From: Paracoccus cavernae
GTDB lineage: Bacteria; Pseudomonadota; Alphaproteobacteria; Rhodobacterales; Rhodobacteraceae
Assembly (NCBI GenBank): GCA_030410095.1
Contig: JAUFRC010000002.1
Coordinates: 211,501-275,500 of the forward strand
DNA: 64,000 bases
Direction: 5' to 3'
Within the stretch, counting starts at the first letter, position 1; each line of letters opens with the position of its first letter. The position numbers and the translations under genes are program-made. A model generated the notes under the pieces. That model saw nothing but the letters and a program-made list of their open reading frames with translations, had not been told where the DNA came from and made no database searches. This document shows positions 49,439 to 58,463 of this stretch, one piece after another.

Positions 49439-49472
49439 TGTTAACAACGATTGTTAACAATCACTGTTAACA
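49439..49472. promoter_or_regulatory. Triple TGTTAACA operator, 13-bp period
   Basis: The 8-bp palindrome TGTTAACA occurs at 49439, 49452 and 49465, each 13 bp apart. The central copy lies inside a longer perfect palindrome GATTGTTAACAATC (49449-49462). The array lies directly before the racemase ribosome site and within 100 bp of the GntR start. GntR/FCD regulators often bind T-N-G-T palindromes of this kind, so the divergent regulator is the likely ligand. Confidence 0.7.
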
Positions 49473-49560
49473 CGTCAACAACTTCTTCGGCTAATATGGT
49501 AAATTGTGGCGCGAGCCCTTAATTTGACTGAAATGACGCGCAAAACGAGCAGGTGTAGAA

Positions 49561-50247
49561 ATGTCGGCGCTTCCCGAAGATCAGATCGTGAGCGCGATTC
49601 TGGACGCAGTTGCCGAGCAACGTCTGCCTGCGGGCGCGAAGCTGGGCGAGCAGGCGTTGAGCGACCTTTTCCAGTGCAACCGCGCCAATGTGCGCCGCGC
49701 GCTGGCGACGCTGGCTGCGCAGAATGTCGTGGAATTGCGGCCCAATCGCGGCGCTTTCGTCGTCACGCCTTCGCCGCAGGAGGCCCGCGACGTCTTTCAG
49801 GCGCGCCGCGCGATCGAACGCACCATCGCGCGTCAGGCGGCCAGCAATGCCAAGCCCGATGATATCGCCTATCTGCGCGAGAACATCCTTGCCGAATCGG
49901 AGGCCCATCGCCGCGCCGACAAGCCGACGGAGCTGCGTCTCACGCGGCAATTCCACATGTATCTGGCCCAGATTGCGGGCAACCACGTCCTCGAACGCTT
50001 CCTGTCGGAACTCACCATGCGCAGCACGCTGATCCTCGGGATCTATTCGCTGAGCGAACATTCCTGCGCCAGCGAGGCCGAGCATATGCGCATCGTCGAT
50101 GCGCTTGAGGCCGGTGATACCGGGCTTCTGCTCGAACTGACCGACAGCCACTTGCGCCATCTCGAGGCGCATCTGAACTTCGACATTCCCCAGACCGCGG
50201 CGCTGAGCCTGCAGGACCAGCTCTTCCGCCACCCGATCGAGGCCTGA
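49561..50247 (+). CDS. GntR-family regulator with FCD ligand domain
   Basis: 228 aa, intact. Residues about 5-70 are a winged helix-turn-helix (GEQALSDLFQCNRANVRRAL, then VVELRPNRGAFVV). Residues about 85-210 are an FCD all-helical ligand domain with metal-binding positions (TRQFHMYLA, EAEHMRIVDALEA, DSHLRHL). It is divergent from the hydantoin racemase/permease unit and should regulate it and itself through the TGTTAACA array. The ligand is probably a hydantoin or amino acid derivative (inference). Confidence 0.9.
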   Translation: MSALPEDQIVSAILDAVAEQRLPAGAKLGEQALSDLFQCNRANVRRALATLAAQNVVELRPNRGAFVVTPSPQEARDVFQARRAIERTIARQAASNAKPDDIAYLRENILAESEAHRRADKPTELRLTRQFHMYLAQIAGNHVLERFLSELTMRSTLILGIYSLSEHSCASEAEHMRIVDALEAGDTGLLLELTDSHLRHLEAHLNFDIPQTAALSLQDQLFRHPIEA

Positions 50248-50277
50248 GCAAGCCGCGATCTCGGCACCGACGAGAAA

Positions 50278-50299
50278 CCCGCCCGCAGATGCGGACGGG
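50278..50299. terminator. Hairpin between convergent GntR and phosphatase genes
   Basis: 10-bp stem CCCGCCCGCA / TGCGGACGGG with one C-A mismatch and a 2-base loop region. Position between two convergent stops fits termination, but there is no clear U tract. Confidence 0.5.
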
Positions 50300-50327
50300 C
50301 AAAGGATGATCGGGAAAGATCCCGCGC

Positions 50328-51103
50328 TTATTCGGCGACGAGCGGCGCGTCCCAAGCGGTCAGATCGGCCTTGCGCCACGTCCCGTAGGTCGCGTTCGGC
50401 AGTACGATCCAATCCTTGCCGAAATGCTCGGCATCGGCCTCGACCAGCGCATGTTGCTCGGCCAAAGGCACCTTGCTGACGTAACCTTCCGAGAAATCGT
50501 GCAGCGTATCGCCGAGTTGGAGAACGACCTGATAATCCTTGGTCACCGAGGCGCGGCGTTCCTGTTTCGGCGGGCCGAGCAGCAGAACGGTTTCGTTGCT
50601 CACCTTGGGGAAGCCCAGCTTTTCGAGGGTCGCCATGGTCTGCGCTTTGTTTTCCTCGTAGCGGTCCGAGATATAGAAAACCGCGACGCCCTTTTCATTG
50701 GCATAGTTGAAGAAATCGAGCGCACCAGGCATGGCGGTCGGATTGCCCTCGCGCTCCCAGTGCTTCCAGGTGTCCCAGGTCGTGTAATTGTGGCAGGCGT
50801 TCATGTCGCGCACCAGAAGGGCGCTGTTGTCGATTGCCGTTTCGTCGAGATCGGTGATCACGGCCAGTTTCGCATCGGGCGCGGCAGTGGCCAGCGCTTC
50901 GTCAAGACGCAGCTTGGCCAGAGCATAGGCCTGACGCTGGAGCGCATCGACCTCGGCCGATTGCTGCTGGTAGCGCAGACCCATCGCATAGGCCTGCTGC
51001 TCGCAGAGGGTTTTGTCTTCGGGGATTGCGCGAAGCCTGCGCCGGAGAGCGGAGCAAGAAGCGCGCATGCGGTGGCAAGGGTCGTAAGCGGGTGCTTGAT
51101 CAA
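50328..51103 (-). CDS. HAD class IIIB acid phosphatase/5'-nucleotidase, exported (one frame break)
   Basis: About 258 aa after repair. A signal peptide (MIKHPLTTLATACALLAPL, cleavage near FAQ) leads a HAD phosphatase of the e(P4) group. The nucleophile motif is ITDLDETAIDNS, then FYISDRYEENKAQTM and LQLGDTLHDF. It lacks a lipobox cysteine, so it is likely a soluble periplasmic enzyme. The frame changes near 51025 in CCCC; one more C gives FAQSPEDKTLCEQQAY. It may be the last gene of the TonB/ABC operon or have its own promoter in the A/T-rich DNA upstream (51150-51210), which contains the palindrome ATTGATCAAT. Confidence 0.82.
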
Positions 51104-51254
51104 ATTGTCCTCCCATTTTGATCGGCCCGACCGGAATTCCGGCCCGACAACCCGATAGGAGTTTAAATTTATTGATCAATCAATCAAAATAAATCGATCA
51201 ATAGATACAGTCTTGCGAAATGCGTCCGAAGCGCTTTCCCACGGGGCAGGGAAA

Positions 51255-51279
51255 GCCGCAAGCCCCGAAAGCTTGCGGC
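51255..51279 (-). terminator. Terminator downstream of the TonB receptor
   Basis: 9-bp stem GCCGCAAGC / GCTTGCGGC with a 7-base loop, 24-48 bp past the receptor stop. A TTTC follows on the minus strand. Confidence 0.7.
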
Positions 51280-51302
51280 CGGTTTTCAAGTGACTTTCGC
51301 GC

Positions 51303-53428
51303 TTAGAAAGTCAGGCGGCTGGTGATGAACATCGAGCGGCCGGCCTCGGGATAGCCTTCGACCAGAGCGTAATTCTTGTCGAAAGCGTTGCGCAGCCCGA
51401 AGACGAGGCTTGCCTGTTCGCTGACCTGCCAGTCCAGATCGAGATTGACCAGACCGAAGCCGCCGACACGGCTATAGGCAACTTCGGTCGGATCGGCAGG
51501 CGGCACCGCGCTATCGGTCCAGCGCGAGCTGGCCAGCTCGGTCGAGGGCGAGAGCGTCAAATCCTGCTGCACGCGCCAATCCAGTCGCAGATAGGCGGCA
51601 TGACGCGGAATATCGGTCGAGCGCAGCCCCGAGCGGACCGGATCGTCGATGCTGCGGTCGAGGTAGGTGTAGTTCGCGACCAGCGACAGGTCGGGGTTGA
51701 TCTCGTATTGCCCCGCCACCTCGAAGCCGGTGATGCGGCCAGTGCCGACGTTCCGGCTCTGGCTGAGATCGGTGCCGACGGGCACGGATTGGATCATGTC
51801 GTCGACTCGGCTGTGAAAAAACGCGCCCTCGATCGCGACGGGGCCGAGATCACCGGCATAGCCGATCTCCACGGTCAGCGCGCGTTCGGATTTCAGGTCG
51901 GGATTGGGAACGGCAGTGCCGAAACGGGTCGAATAGCGGTTGAAGAGCGTCGGGAAGCGCGTGCGCGACGACAGGCTTGCGTGGAACTCGCCCTGATCCA
52001 CCGCATATAGCGCGGCGAGCTGCCAGTTGACCGCATCGGTGCTGCCGGTCGGCCAACCGGGCTCTTCGCTGGTACGGCTGGCCTCGACCACTTTGGCGCG
52101 GTCATAGCTCAGGCCGCCGACAATCGTCAGCGCGTCATTGACGCGCCAGGTGTCCTCGACCGCAAGCGACCAGGTCTCTTCCTTGCTGCGCTCGACCGGA
52201 TCGCTGACATCGTTCACATCGGGCCGCGAAAGCTGGATATCGTCATGCTGGTCGCGCCGGTAATGGAGCGCACCGCGCAACGTATGCGCCGCCGCGACAT
52301 CGCCGCCAACCTCGATGCTGGCGCCGTAAGCGTGATCGTCATAGCGGCTGTCGAAACTGCGCCGCTGCTCTTGCGTGCTATGGGTGACGTCGTCGTAGGC
52401 CTTCAGCACATTGTCGAAGGTGTTGTAGTAGAGCTTGGTCTTCACATAGCCGCTCTCGCCGAAGCCCGTATGCGAATAGAAGGCGTAGCTGTCGAGATCC
52501 CAGACCGGCCAGCTCCAGTCGCGCTGGTAGCTCTGGCCCTCGGGCAGGGGCTCGGGCGTGGTGCCGCGCACCGGCTGCATGACGTTGTAGGGCGCGTTTT
52601 TCGCGCCACTCTGGCGGGTGAAGCTCAGGACATATTCATCGTCCGCATTGGGCGTATAGCCGATCTTGAGGTTGAGGCGGCTGTCCTTGGTATCGGAATA
52701 GTCGCGCAAACCGCCCGATTGGACGGGAGTGGGGCGGTAATCCTTGGAGAGATAATAGCCGTCGCTCTCGCGCCACATATAGCTGCCCTGCGCGTAGAAC
52801 TGGTCCTGTTTGGTGCCGAAGGACAGATAGGCGTTCTTGCCGGTGATGTCGCCGCGATTGCCGGCCTCGATCCCCACACGCGCCTCGCCCTCGAAGGGGC
52901 GGTCGGTTTGCGGGTCACGAGGTTGATCGCGCCGCCCATTGCGCCCGGGCCGTTCAGCACCGAGACATAGCCCTTCTGGACCTGCACTTCCGCCAGATCC
53001 GGCGTCAGGAAACGCCCGAAATCCAGCCGGTTGTCGGCGGGCAGATAGACGCGGATGCCATCGACCGACAATGGCACCTGCAGGCGGTCGAAACCACGCA
53101 CCGAGATCAGCCGTTCGTTGCGGCTGCCGCCGGTATTGCCGACGCTGACACCAGGCACGACGCGCATCGCATCGTCGAGCGTCTGACGGTTGCTGTGCAG
53201 AATCTCTTCGGAATCGACGATGGCGGTGGTGCCGCCCGCGCCGAGTTCCTCGCCCGAGGCGGTCAGCACGATGGTACCCAGCACGAAGGCCTTGCCGGCC
53301 GCCGCCTGGGCCTGCGCCTCCCTGATGACCTCTTCGCGGGCCAGATCGAGTTCCTGAGCCTGTGCCCAGCCTCCGGCCAATCCCGGCAGGATACACCCCG
53401 CCAGGGCAAGTCTTTGGAGCAATGACAT
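51303..53428 (-). CDS. TonB-dependent outer-membrane receptor (one frame break)
   Basis: About 708 aa after repair. Signal peptide to about residue 26; a TonB-box-like GTIVLTA near residue 50; a plug domain (DDAMRVVPGVSVGNTGG, RGFDRLQVPLSVDGIRV, VLNGPGAMGGAINLVT) and a beta-barrel that ends in the expected aromatic, SRLTF. The frame changes near 52905 (FEGEARVG). The substrate is unknown; heme or siderophore receptors share this architecture. The gene follows a BtuCD-type ABC importer, a TrmO-like protein and a molbindin, so a Mo/W complex should be considered. An mRNA hairpin lies just upstream (53448-53479). Confidence 0.88.
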
Positions 53429-53447
53429 TCTTTTTCCCTGTTGCTGC

Positions 53448-53479
53448 TTCCCGACCGCGAGGGGGAGAGCGGTCGGGAA
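53448..53479 (-). promoter_or_regulatory. Leader hairpin upstream of the TonB receptor
   Basis: Perfect 10-bp stem TTCCCGACCG / CGGTCGGGAA with a 12-base loop, ending about 20 bp before the receptor start. There is no U tract, so it may affect translation or mRNA stability rather than end transcription. Confidence 0.5.
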
Positions 53480-53575
53480 TCGTTGTGCATGGTGAAACAT
53501 ATCGAAGCGAAGGACAACACGACTTTCCGCGCAGAAGCCGCGCGGGAAAAAGGCGAGGTCACAAGGGGCGCTGCT

Positions 53576-54348
53576 TCAGGCGCGGAAATGCAGGCTTCCG
53601 TCCGACAGCTCTTCGCGCCGGATCTTGGTACCGTAAAGCGTGCTCAGCGTGGCAGGCGTCAGCGTCTCGCGCATCGGGCCGGCCGCCAGCACGCGGCCCC
53701 GATGCAACAGCACCATAGACCGGCAGAGCCGCGCCGCCTGATCGGGGTCATGGGTCGACAGGATGATCCCGATCCCGTCGCGGGCAAGGCCGAGAACCAG
53801 ATCCTCGATCCGTTTGCGGTTGGCGAGATCGAGGCTCGCTGTCGGCTCGTCCATCACCACAAGCGGCGCATTCTGTGCCAGAGCGCGCGCGATCAGCACC
53901 ATTTGCTGCTGGCCGCCCGACAGCCGCGTCATCCTCGCCCCCGCCAGATCCGCGATCCCGAGCCGCGCCAAAGCCGCCTCGGCCGCGTCGTGATCGCGCG
54001 CGGAAGGGGTGGCGAAAGCGCCGAGCGCCGCGCTCCGCCCCATCAGGACAATATCGCGGGCGCTGAAGGCGAAGGGCAGGTTTTGCGCCTGCGGCACATA
54101 GGCGATCCGGCGGGCGATCTCGCGCCGCCCGAGATCGCAAAGCGCGGCCCCGCCAAGGAGACCGTGCCGCCAAGCAAAGGCAAAAGGCCGAGAAGGCTCC
54201 GAAACAGGGTGGTTTTCCCGACGCCATTCGGACCGAGCAGGCCCAGAACCTCGCCCGCACCAACCGCCAGATCGACCCCCTGCAATGCCGCATTTCCGCT
54301 ATGGCCGACCGACAGCCCTGTCGCGTCCAGCAGCATCAATTGCGCCAT
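53576..54348 (-). CDS. FecE/BtuD-type ABC transporter ATP-binding protein (one frame break)
   Basis: About 257 aa after repair. Walker A GPNGVGKTT, signature LSGGQQQMVLIARAL, Walker B PLVVMDEPTASLD and the H-loop LSTHD are all present. The frame changes near 54150 in GGCGGGGCCG; one more G gives AGGAALCDLGRREI and then IAYVPQAQNLP. The ATG at 54348 overlaps the permease end by 13 bp; an alternative start at 54336 forms a TGATG overlap. It energises the FecCD-like permease encoded next to it. Confidence 0.87.
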
Positions 54349-55337
54349 TCCGCGGCACTGCGCGCGAGCAGAAGCACAAAAACCGGCGCGCCGAGCACGG
54401 CCGTCAGAATGCCGAGCGGGATCTCCTGCCGTGCCAGCATCCGTGCGGCCAGATCGACGAGCAACATGAAGGACGCCCCGCCGAGGATCGCCGCCGGCAA
54501 AAGCCGGTCGAAGCGCGGCCCCGTCAGCGGGCGCAGCATATGGGGCACCATAAGCCCGACCCAGCCGATCACCCCCGCCATCGATACAGCGGCCGCCGTC
54601 ATCAAGGTCGCCGCCGTCACCACGACCACCCTGACCGCACCCGCATTGATGCCCAGACTGCGCGCCTCGTCATCGCCCAAAGCCAAAAGCCCGATGCGCC
54701 AGCGCAGGAGCATCAGGGGCACCAATCCCGCGAGAATGGCAGGCGCCGCCGCCCAGACATCGCCGCGTTTGATGCCGGCAAGGCTGCCCATCAGCCAGAA
54801 GGTGATTGCGGGAAGCTGGTTGTCGGGATCGGCCAGCAGTTTGATGAGCGAGATGCCGGCCCCGGCCAAAGCGCCGACCGCTATGCCGCACAGCACCATG
54901 ACCAAAGCCGCGCCCCCATCGCGAGCGAGATGGAGATCACCAGCCCGACCGTTGCCAATCCGGTCCCGAAGCCCAAAAGCTGGATCGCAAGCACCGGCAA
55001 ACCGAGATAGATCCCGAGCACCGCACCCAGCCCGGCACCGGCAGATACGCCAAGAATATCAGGCGATACCAATTGGTTGCGGAATGCCGACTGGTAGCAG
55101 GCCCCTGCTGCCGCCAAGGCCGCACCGACCAGTGCGGCCGCAAGGACGCGCGGCAGGCGGATGTTCCAAAAGACGGTGGCGACGGTGCCGCCGGCGCTAT
55201 GCCCGCTCAGCTCGCGCCAGATATCTGCGGGGGTAAGCGGGTAGGGGCCGAGCATGGTGCCGAGGATCAGGGCGCCAATCATCACTGCCGCCAGTAAAAG
55301 CGCTCCCGGCCACCGGCCAAAGGATGCGCCACGCCAT
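54336..55337 (-). CDS. FecCD/BtuC-type ABC transporter permease (two frame breaks)
   Basis: About 334 aa after repair. Ten-helix permease of the iron-complex/cobalamin/molybdate class. Visible blocks are RLPRVLAAALVGAALAAAGACYQ, NQLVSPDILGVSAGAGLGA, the GAITFWLMGSL-like LPAITFWLMGSLAGI and GWVGLMVPHMLR. The frame breaks are near 55300 (start region, MAWRILWPVAG to LLLAAVMIGALI) and near 54910 (ATGGGGGCGCGG, one G). The start at 55337 follows the binding-protein stop by 2 bp. Confidence 0.85.
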
Positions 55338-55339
55338 CC

Positions 55340-56370
55340 TCACGCACCCAACAGCACTTTCACCTGATCATCGCTCAGCTCGATCTGGTAAAAGAGGCGG
55401 TAGAAATCGCGCAGATCGGCCTCGAGCCCTTCGCCCGCAAGATCGGGGTGGAATTTCGCGCTCAGCCAGCGCAGCCCCAAAAGCCGGTTGACCGAAGGCG
55501 GCGCGTCGATGAAGCCGAAGGGCGCTTGCGGGGCCAGATAGACGCGGCCGTTCTCGATCGCGGGAATTCCGGCCAGTTCGGGCATGAGATCGGCATTGCG
55601 TGCGAAATCGGCATCCAGCGTGATGATGATCTCCGGTGCCCAGGCATGGAGCTGCTCGGGCGAGACGGTCAGCAGGCTCTTGCTGTCGCCCTCCGCCACA
55701 TTGATGCCGCCCGCGCGCTCGATGATTTCGGAATGGATCGAGCCTTTGGCGGCACTTTCAAGCCCCTTTGGCCCGCGCGCCAGATAGACTTTCGGCCGCT
55801 GGTCGGGCCCGAGCGCAGCCGTCATCGCCTCGGCATCGGCGATGATCTTTTCGGCCTGTGCGCCCAAGGTCTCGCCGCGCTCGGCGACACCCAGAGCGGC
55901 GCCGAGAATGCGCAGGGTCTGGGGCGTTTTGGCAAAGCTTCCGTCGAGCAGCAGATAGGGCAGGCCGGTCTGCTCCGTCACCCGCTGCGACAGGTCGAGA
56001 TAAGTCGGGCTGATATTGCCGTAATCGAGGATCATCTGCGGCTGCGCTGCCAAAAGCCCCTCGAGGTTGAGCGTATCGCCCTTGCCGGTCAGACGCCCCA
56101 AAGCGGGCAGGTCGCGGGTCGCGGGCAAGACGAGATCGCGCCCGTTCGGCGGGATCGCGCGGACCCAACCCAGCATGGCCTCGGGCTTGAGGGTGTAAAG
56201 CAGCACATCCGCCGGCGGTCCCGCCGCATAGATCCGGCTGGCATGGTCGGGCAGGGCGATCTCGCGGTCGGCGGCGTCGCGCACCACGACCTCGGCCATA
56301 GCCGTCGGCGGGGCAAGCGCCATCACAGCCGCGACGAGCGTCACAGCCGAAAAACTCTGGGATGGAACAT
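55340..56370 (-). CDS. Periplasmic binding protein, BtuF/FepB type (frame break in the signal region)
   Basis: About 343 aa. Residues after a hydrophobic signal (SAVTLVAAVMALAPPTAMA) form a class III binding protein: RIYAAGPPADVLLYTLKPEAMLGW, PQMILDYGNISPTYLDL, PYLLLDGSFAKTPQ and GIPAIENGRVYLAP. The ATG at 56370 overlaps the upstream TrmO stop (TGATG). It needs one more T in the T5 run near 56350; otherwise a TTG at 56401 would be used. The ligand is not evident, but neighbours suggest an oxyanion or metal chelate. Confidence 0.82.
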
Positions 56371-56843
56371 CAGGCAATCCGTTTCTCGGGCTGCTCGTCA
56401 AAGCAGAAAATGGGTTTGATATCGACCAGCGGCGTTTGGTCGATGCAATCGAGGCCGCGCACGAAAAGGCTCGTGCCCTCGATCCTCTCCAGCGTCACGG
56501 TCGACGAGGCGATCGGGTTCGGACGCAAGGGCGAACGCAGCGCGAAAGTCCCGATGGCGCGGTTGCCGAAATCGGGGTTTTGCCGGACCACATCGCGCCG
56601 CGCCAGATGCATCCAGTAAAGGATCTGGAGGCGGGTCTTTCCTTCAAGGCCGAGCATCGCCTCGGACCAGCGCGGATCGAGCACGATCTCGCACAGAGGG
56701 CCGTCCTGCGCGTCGCCTTTACGCGGGCAGGCGCGACGGTCGGTCCAAGGGGTGCGGATGCGGCCAATGAACCACAGATCCGCATCCGCGCTGTCGGGGG
56801 CGGAAACGGCGCGCTCGAACGGGCGCAAATCGCTGTCGGTCAT
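56370..56843 (-). CDS. TrmO-like (TsaA/UPF0066) methyltransferase-family protein
   Basis: 157 aa, intact. Family signatures are present: GRIRTPW near the start, GTFALRSPLRPNPI and LDCIDQTPLVDIKPI. E. coli TrmO (235 aa) N-methylates t6A37 of tRNA-Thr with SAM; this protein has only the beta-barrel domain and lacks the C-terminal extension. Short TrmO relatives are often found beside molybdate or metal transport genes, from memory, so a function tied to this operon is possible. The gene lies 7 bp after the molbindin gene and its stop overlaps the binding-protein start. Confidence 0.82.
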   Translation of the reverse strand: MTDSDLRPFERAVSAPDSADADLWFIGRIRTPWTDRRACPRKGDAQDGPLCEIVLDPRWSEAMLGLEGKTRLQILYWMHLARRDVVRQNPDFGNRAIGTFALRSPLRPNPIASSTVTLERIEGTSLFVRGLDCIDQTPLVDIKPIFCFDEQPEKRIA

Positions 56844-56850
56844 CGTTCTG

Positions 56851-57060
56851 TCAGTCGTCGATGCCGATCATGACATCCGAGGCTTTGACGACGGCGCTGG
56901 CCTTGCTGCCAACCGTCAGGCCCAATTCGGCAACCGCCTCGTTGGTGATCGCGGCCGTCACGATGGTTCCGCCGACATCGAGCCGGACATGGCTGGTCAC
57001 AGCGCCTTTGCTGATCTCGACCACGGTTCCGGCAAGCACATTGCGAGCACTGAGTTTCAT
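56851..57060 (-). CDS. Molbindin (Mop/TOBE domain) molybdate-binding protein
   Basis: 69 aa, intact. A single Mop/TOBE domain: ARNVLAGTVVEISKGAVTSHVRLDVGG and VAELGLTVGSKASAVVKASDVMIGI, the canonical molbindin sequence. Such proteins form hexamers that store or buffer molybdate or tungstate. AAGGAG precedes the ATG at 57060. An inverted repeat (57072-57089) sits directly before the ribosome site. It is the first gene of the TrmO, ABC and TonB receptor unit and is the strongest hint to an oxyanion substrate. Confidence 0.9.
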   Translation of the reverse strand: MKLSARNVLAGTVVEISKGAVTSHVRLDVGGTIVTAAITNEAVAELGLTVGSKASAVVKASDVMIGIDD

Positions 57061-57378
57061 GTGACTCTCCTTATGTTTGGGAAAACATATCGGTGCGGCT
57101 TCCGCCGAGTCAATCTCAAATGACGCCCGCGCCCACGTGCCCGCAGCGCGGTTTCGGGCAGGGGCGAAACGGGCCGGCGCGAGCCGCTTGACCGGACGCA
57201 ACCACGGGCTGACAGGACGCGCATTCTGTCCGCTCGGGCAGCCGGATTGGGGCGGAATGGCCGGAAAGTCCGGAGATTAACCCTCCGTCACTTGGCTTTA
57301 TGGGCAATTTTTCTGCCGGTAGCATTGTCCATCAAATGTTTCATAGTATGGAAGATAAGATCAACAAGGAGGAAGATC
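57061..57378. other. Divergent promoter region, molbindin operon and TAXI operon
   Basis: 318 bp. The molbindin side carries the inverted repeat at 57072-57089. The TAXI side is A/T-richer from 57290 and ends in the AAGGAGG site of the TAXI gene. No gene is convincing in between. Confidence 0.5.
57072..57089 (-). promoter_or_regulatory. Inverted repeat TATGTTT-N4-AAACATA before the molbindin RBS
   Basis: Perfect 7-bp arms separated by GGGA, directly upstream of the AAGGAG site of the molbindin gene. Its position fits an operator for the entire minus-strand transport operon. It does not match the Mo-box of Rhodobacter or E. coli ModE, as far as I can tell. Confidence 0.5.
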
Positions 57379-58380
57379 ATGAATAAGAAGCTCATTCTTG
57401 GACTGGCTGCCGCTGTCGGCCTTTTCGTTCAAGGCGCATCCGCGCAAGAGATGTCGTTCTTCCGCATCGGCACCGGCGGGACGGCGGGCACCTATTATCC
57501 GATCGGCGGCCTGATCGCGAACTCGATCTCGAACCCGCCCGGCTCGCGCGCTTGCGAGGATGGCGGCTCTTGCGGCGTCCCCGGCCTGATCGCGACGGCC
57601 GTGGCCTCGAACGGCTCGGTCGGCAATATCAACGCCATCAACGGCGGCCAGATGGAAGCGGGTTTCACCCAATCCGACGTCGCCTATTGGGCACAGACCG
57701 GCACCGGCCTGTGGGAAGGCCAGCCCGCGGTTGAAAAGCTGCGCCTGATCGCGAACCTTTACCCCGAGAGCATCCACCTTGTCGCGCGCGCCGATGCGGG
57801 CATCGAGTCGGTGGCCGATCTCAAGGGCAAGCGCGTCTCGCTGGACGAGCCGGGCTCGGGCACGCTGGTCGATGCCAAGATCATTCTCGAAGGCTACGGC
57901 CTGTCGGAAGCCGATGTGAAGGCAGAATACCTCAAGCCCGACCAGGCTGCAGACCGCATGCGCGACAATGCGATGGATGCGTTCTTCTTTGTCGGCGGCT
58001 ATCCGGCCGGCGCGATTGCCGAACTCTCCAGCCAGCACGACATCAAACTGGTCCCGATCGACGGCGAGGCTGCCGACAAGCTGCGCGAGAAGTACAACTT
58101 CTTCGCCGCCGACAGCTTCCCCGCCGGTACCTATAAAGGCCAGGACGCGGATGTTGCGACGATCTCGGTCGGCGCGCAGCTCGTGACCAGCGCGGACCAG
58201 TCGGACGAGCTGATCTACAACATCACCAAGGCGCTCTACAACGAGAGCACCCAGAAGTTCTTTGCCGCAGGCCATGCCAAAGGCAAACAGATCACGCTCG
58301 ACAGCGCGACGCTTGGCGCGGGCATTCCGTTCCATGCAGGCGCCGAGAAGTTCTACAAAGAAGCAGGCAAGCTTCAGTAA
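57379..58380 (+). CDS. TAXI-family TRAP transporter substrate-binding protein
   Basis: 333 aa, intact. Signal peptide (MNKKLILGLAAAVGLFVQGASAQ) then the TAXI hallmark FRIGTGGTAGTYYPIGGLIANSIS. TAXI receptors bind carboxylates such as glutamate or 2-oxoglutarate. FTQSDVAYWA and RVSLDEPGSGTLVDAK are other family blocks. An AAGGAGG site precedes the ATG. The fused membrane component follows. A stable hairpin lies between the two genes. Confidence 0.93.
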   Translation: MNKKLILGLAAAVGLFVQGASAQEMSFFRIGTGGTAGTYYPIGGLIANSISNPPGSRACEDGGSCGVPGLIATAVASNGSVGNINAINGGQMEAGFTQSDVAYWAQTGTGLWEGQPAVEKLRLIANLYPESIHLVARADAGIESVADLKGKRVSLDEPGSGTLVDAKIILEGYGLSEADVKAEYLKPDQAADRMRDNAMDAFFFVGGYPAGAIAELSSQHDIKLVPIDGEAADKLREKYNFFAADSFPAGTYKGQDADVATISVGAQLVTSADQSDELIYNITKALYNESTQKFFAAGHAKGKQITLDSATLGAGIPFHAGAEKFYKEAGKLQ

Positions 58381-58402
58381 ACGGATCCTGCGCGATCCCT
58401 AT

Positions 58403-58427
58403 GGCCCGGCTTTCCACAAGCCGGGCC
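58403..58427 (+). promoter_or_regulatory. Intercistronic hairpin between TAXI receptor and permease genes
   Basis: Perfect 10-bp stem GGCCCGGCTT / AAGCCGGGCC with a 5-base loop, 23 bp after the receptor stop. Hairpins here commonly lower permease expression relative to the abundant receptor, by partial termination or mRNA processing. Confidence 0.6.
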
Positions 58428-58463
58428 GATTCCATTTCTAGAATCCGGAAAGGGCACTTCTGT

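Noticed and set aside
51123..51148. Short direct repeat CGGCCCGAC and palindrome CCGGAATTCCGG upstream of the phosphatase
   Set aside because: Short GC-rich repeats like these are common by chance in such DNA and have no clear link to a promoter here.
51303..56370. Vitamin B12 or heme uptake system
   Set aside because: No cobalamin riboswitch or heme-degradation gene is visible, while molbindin and TrmO-like genes are in the same operon. Iron-siderophore uptake cannot be excluded.
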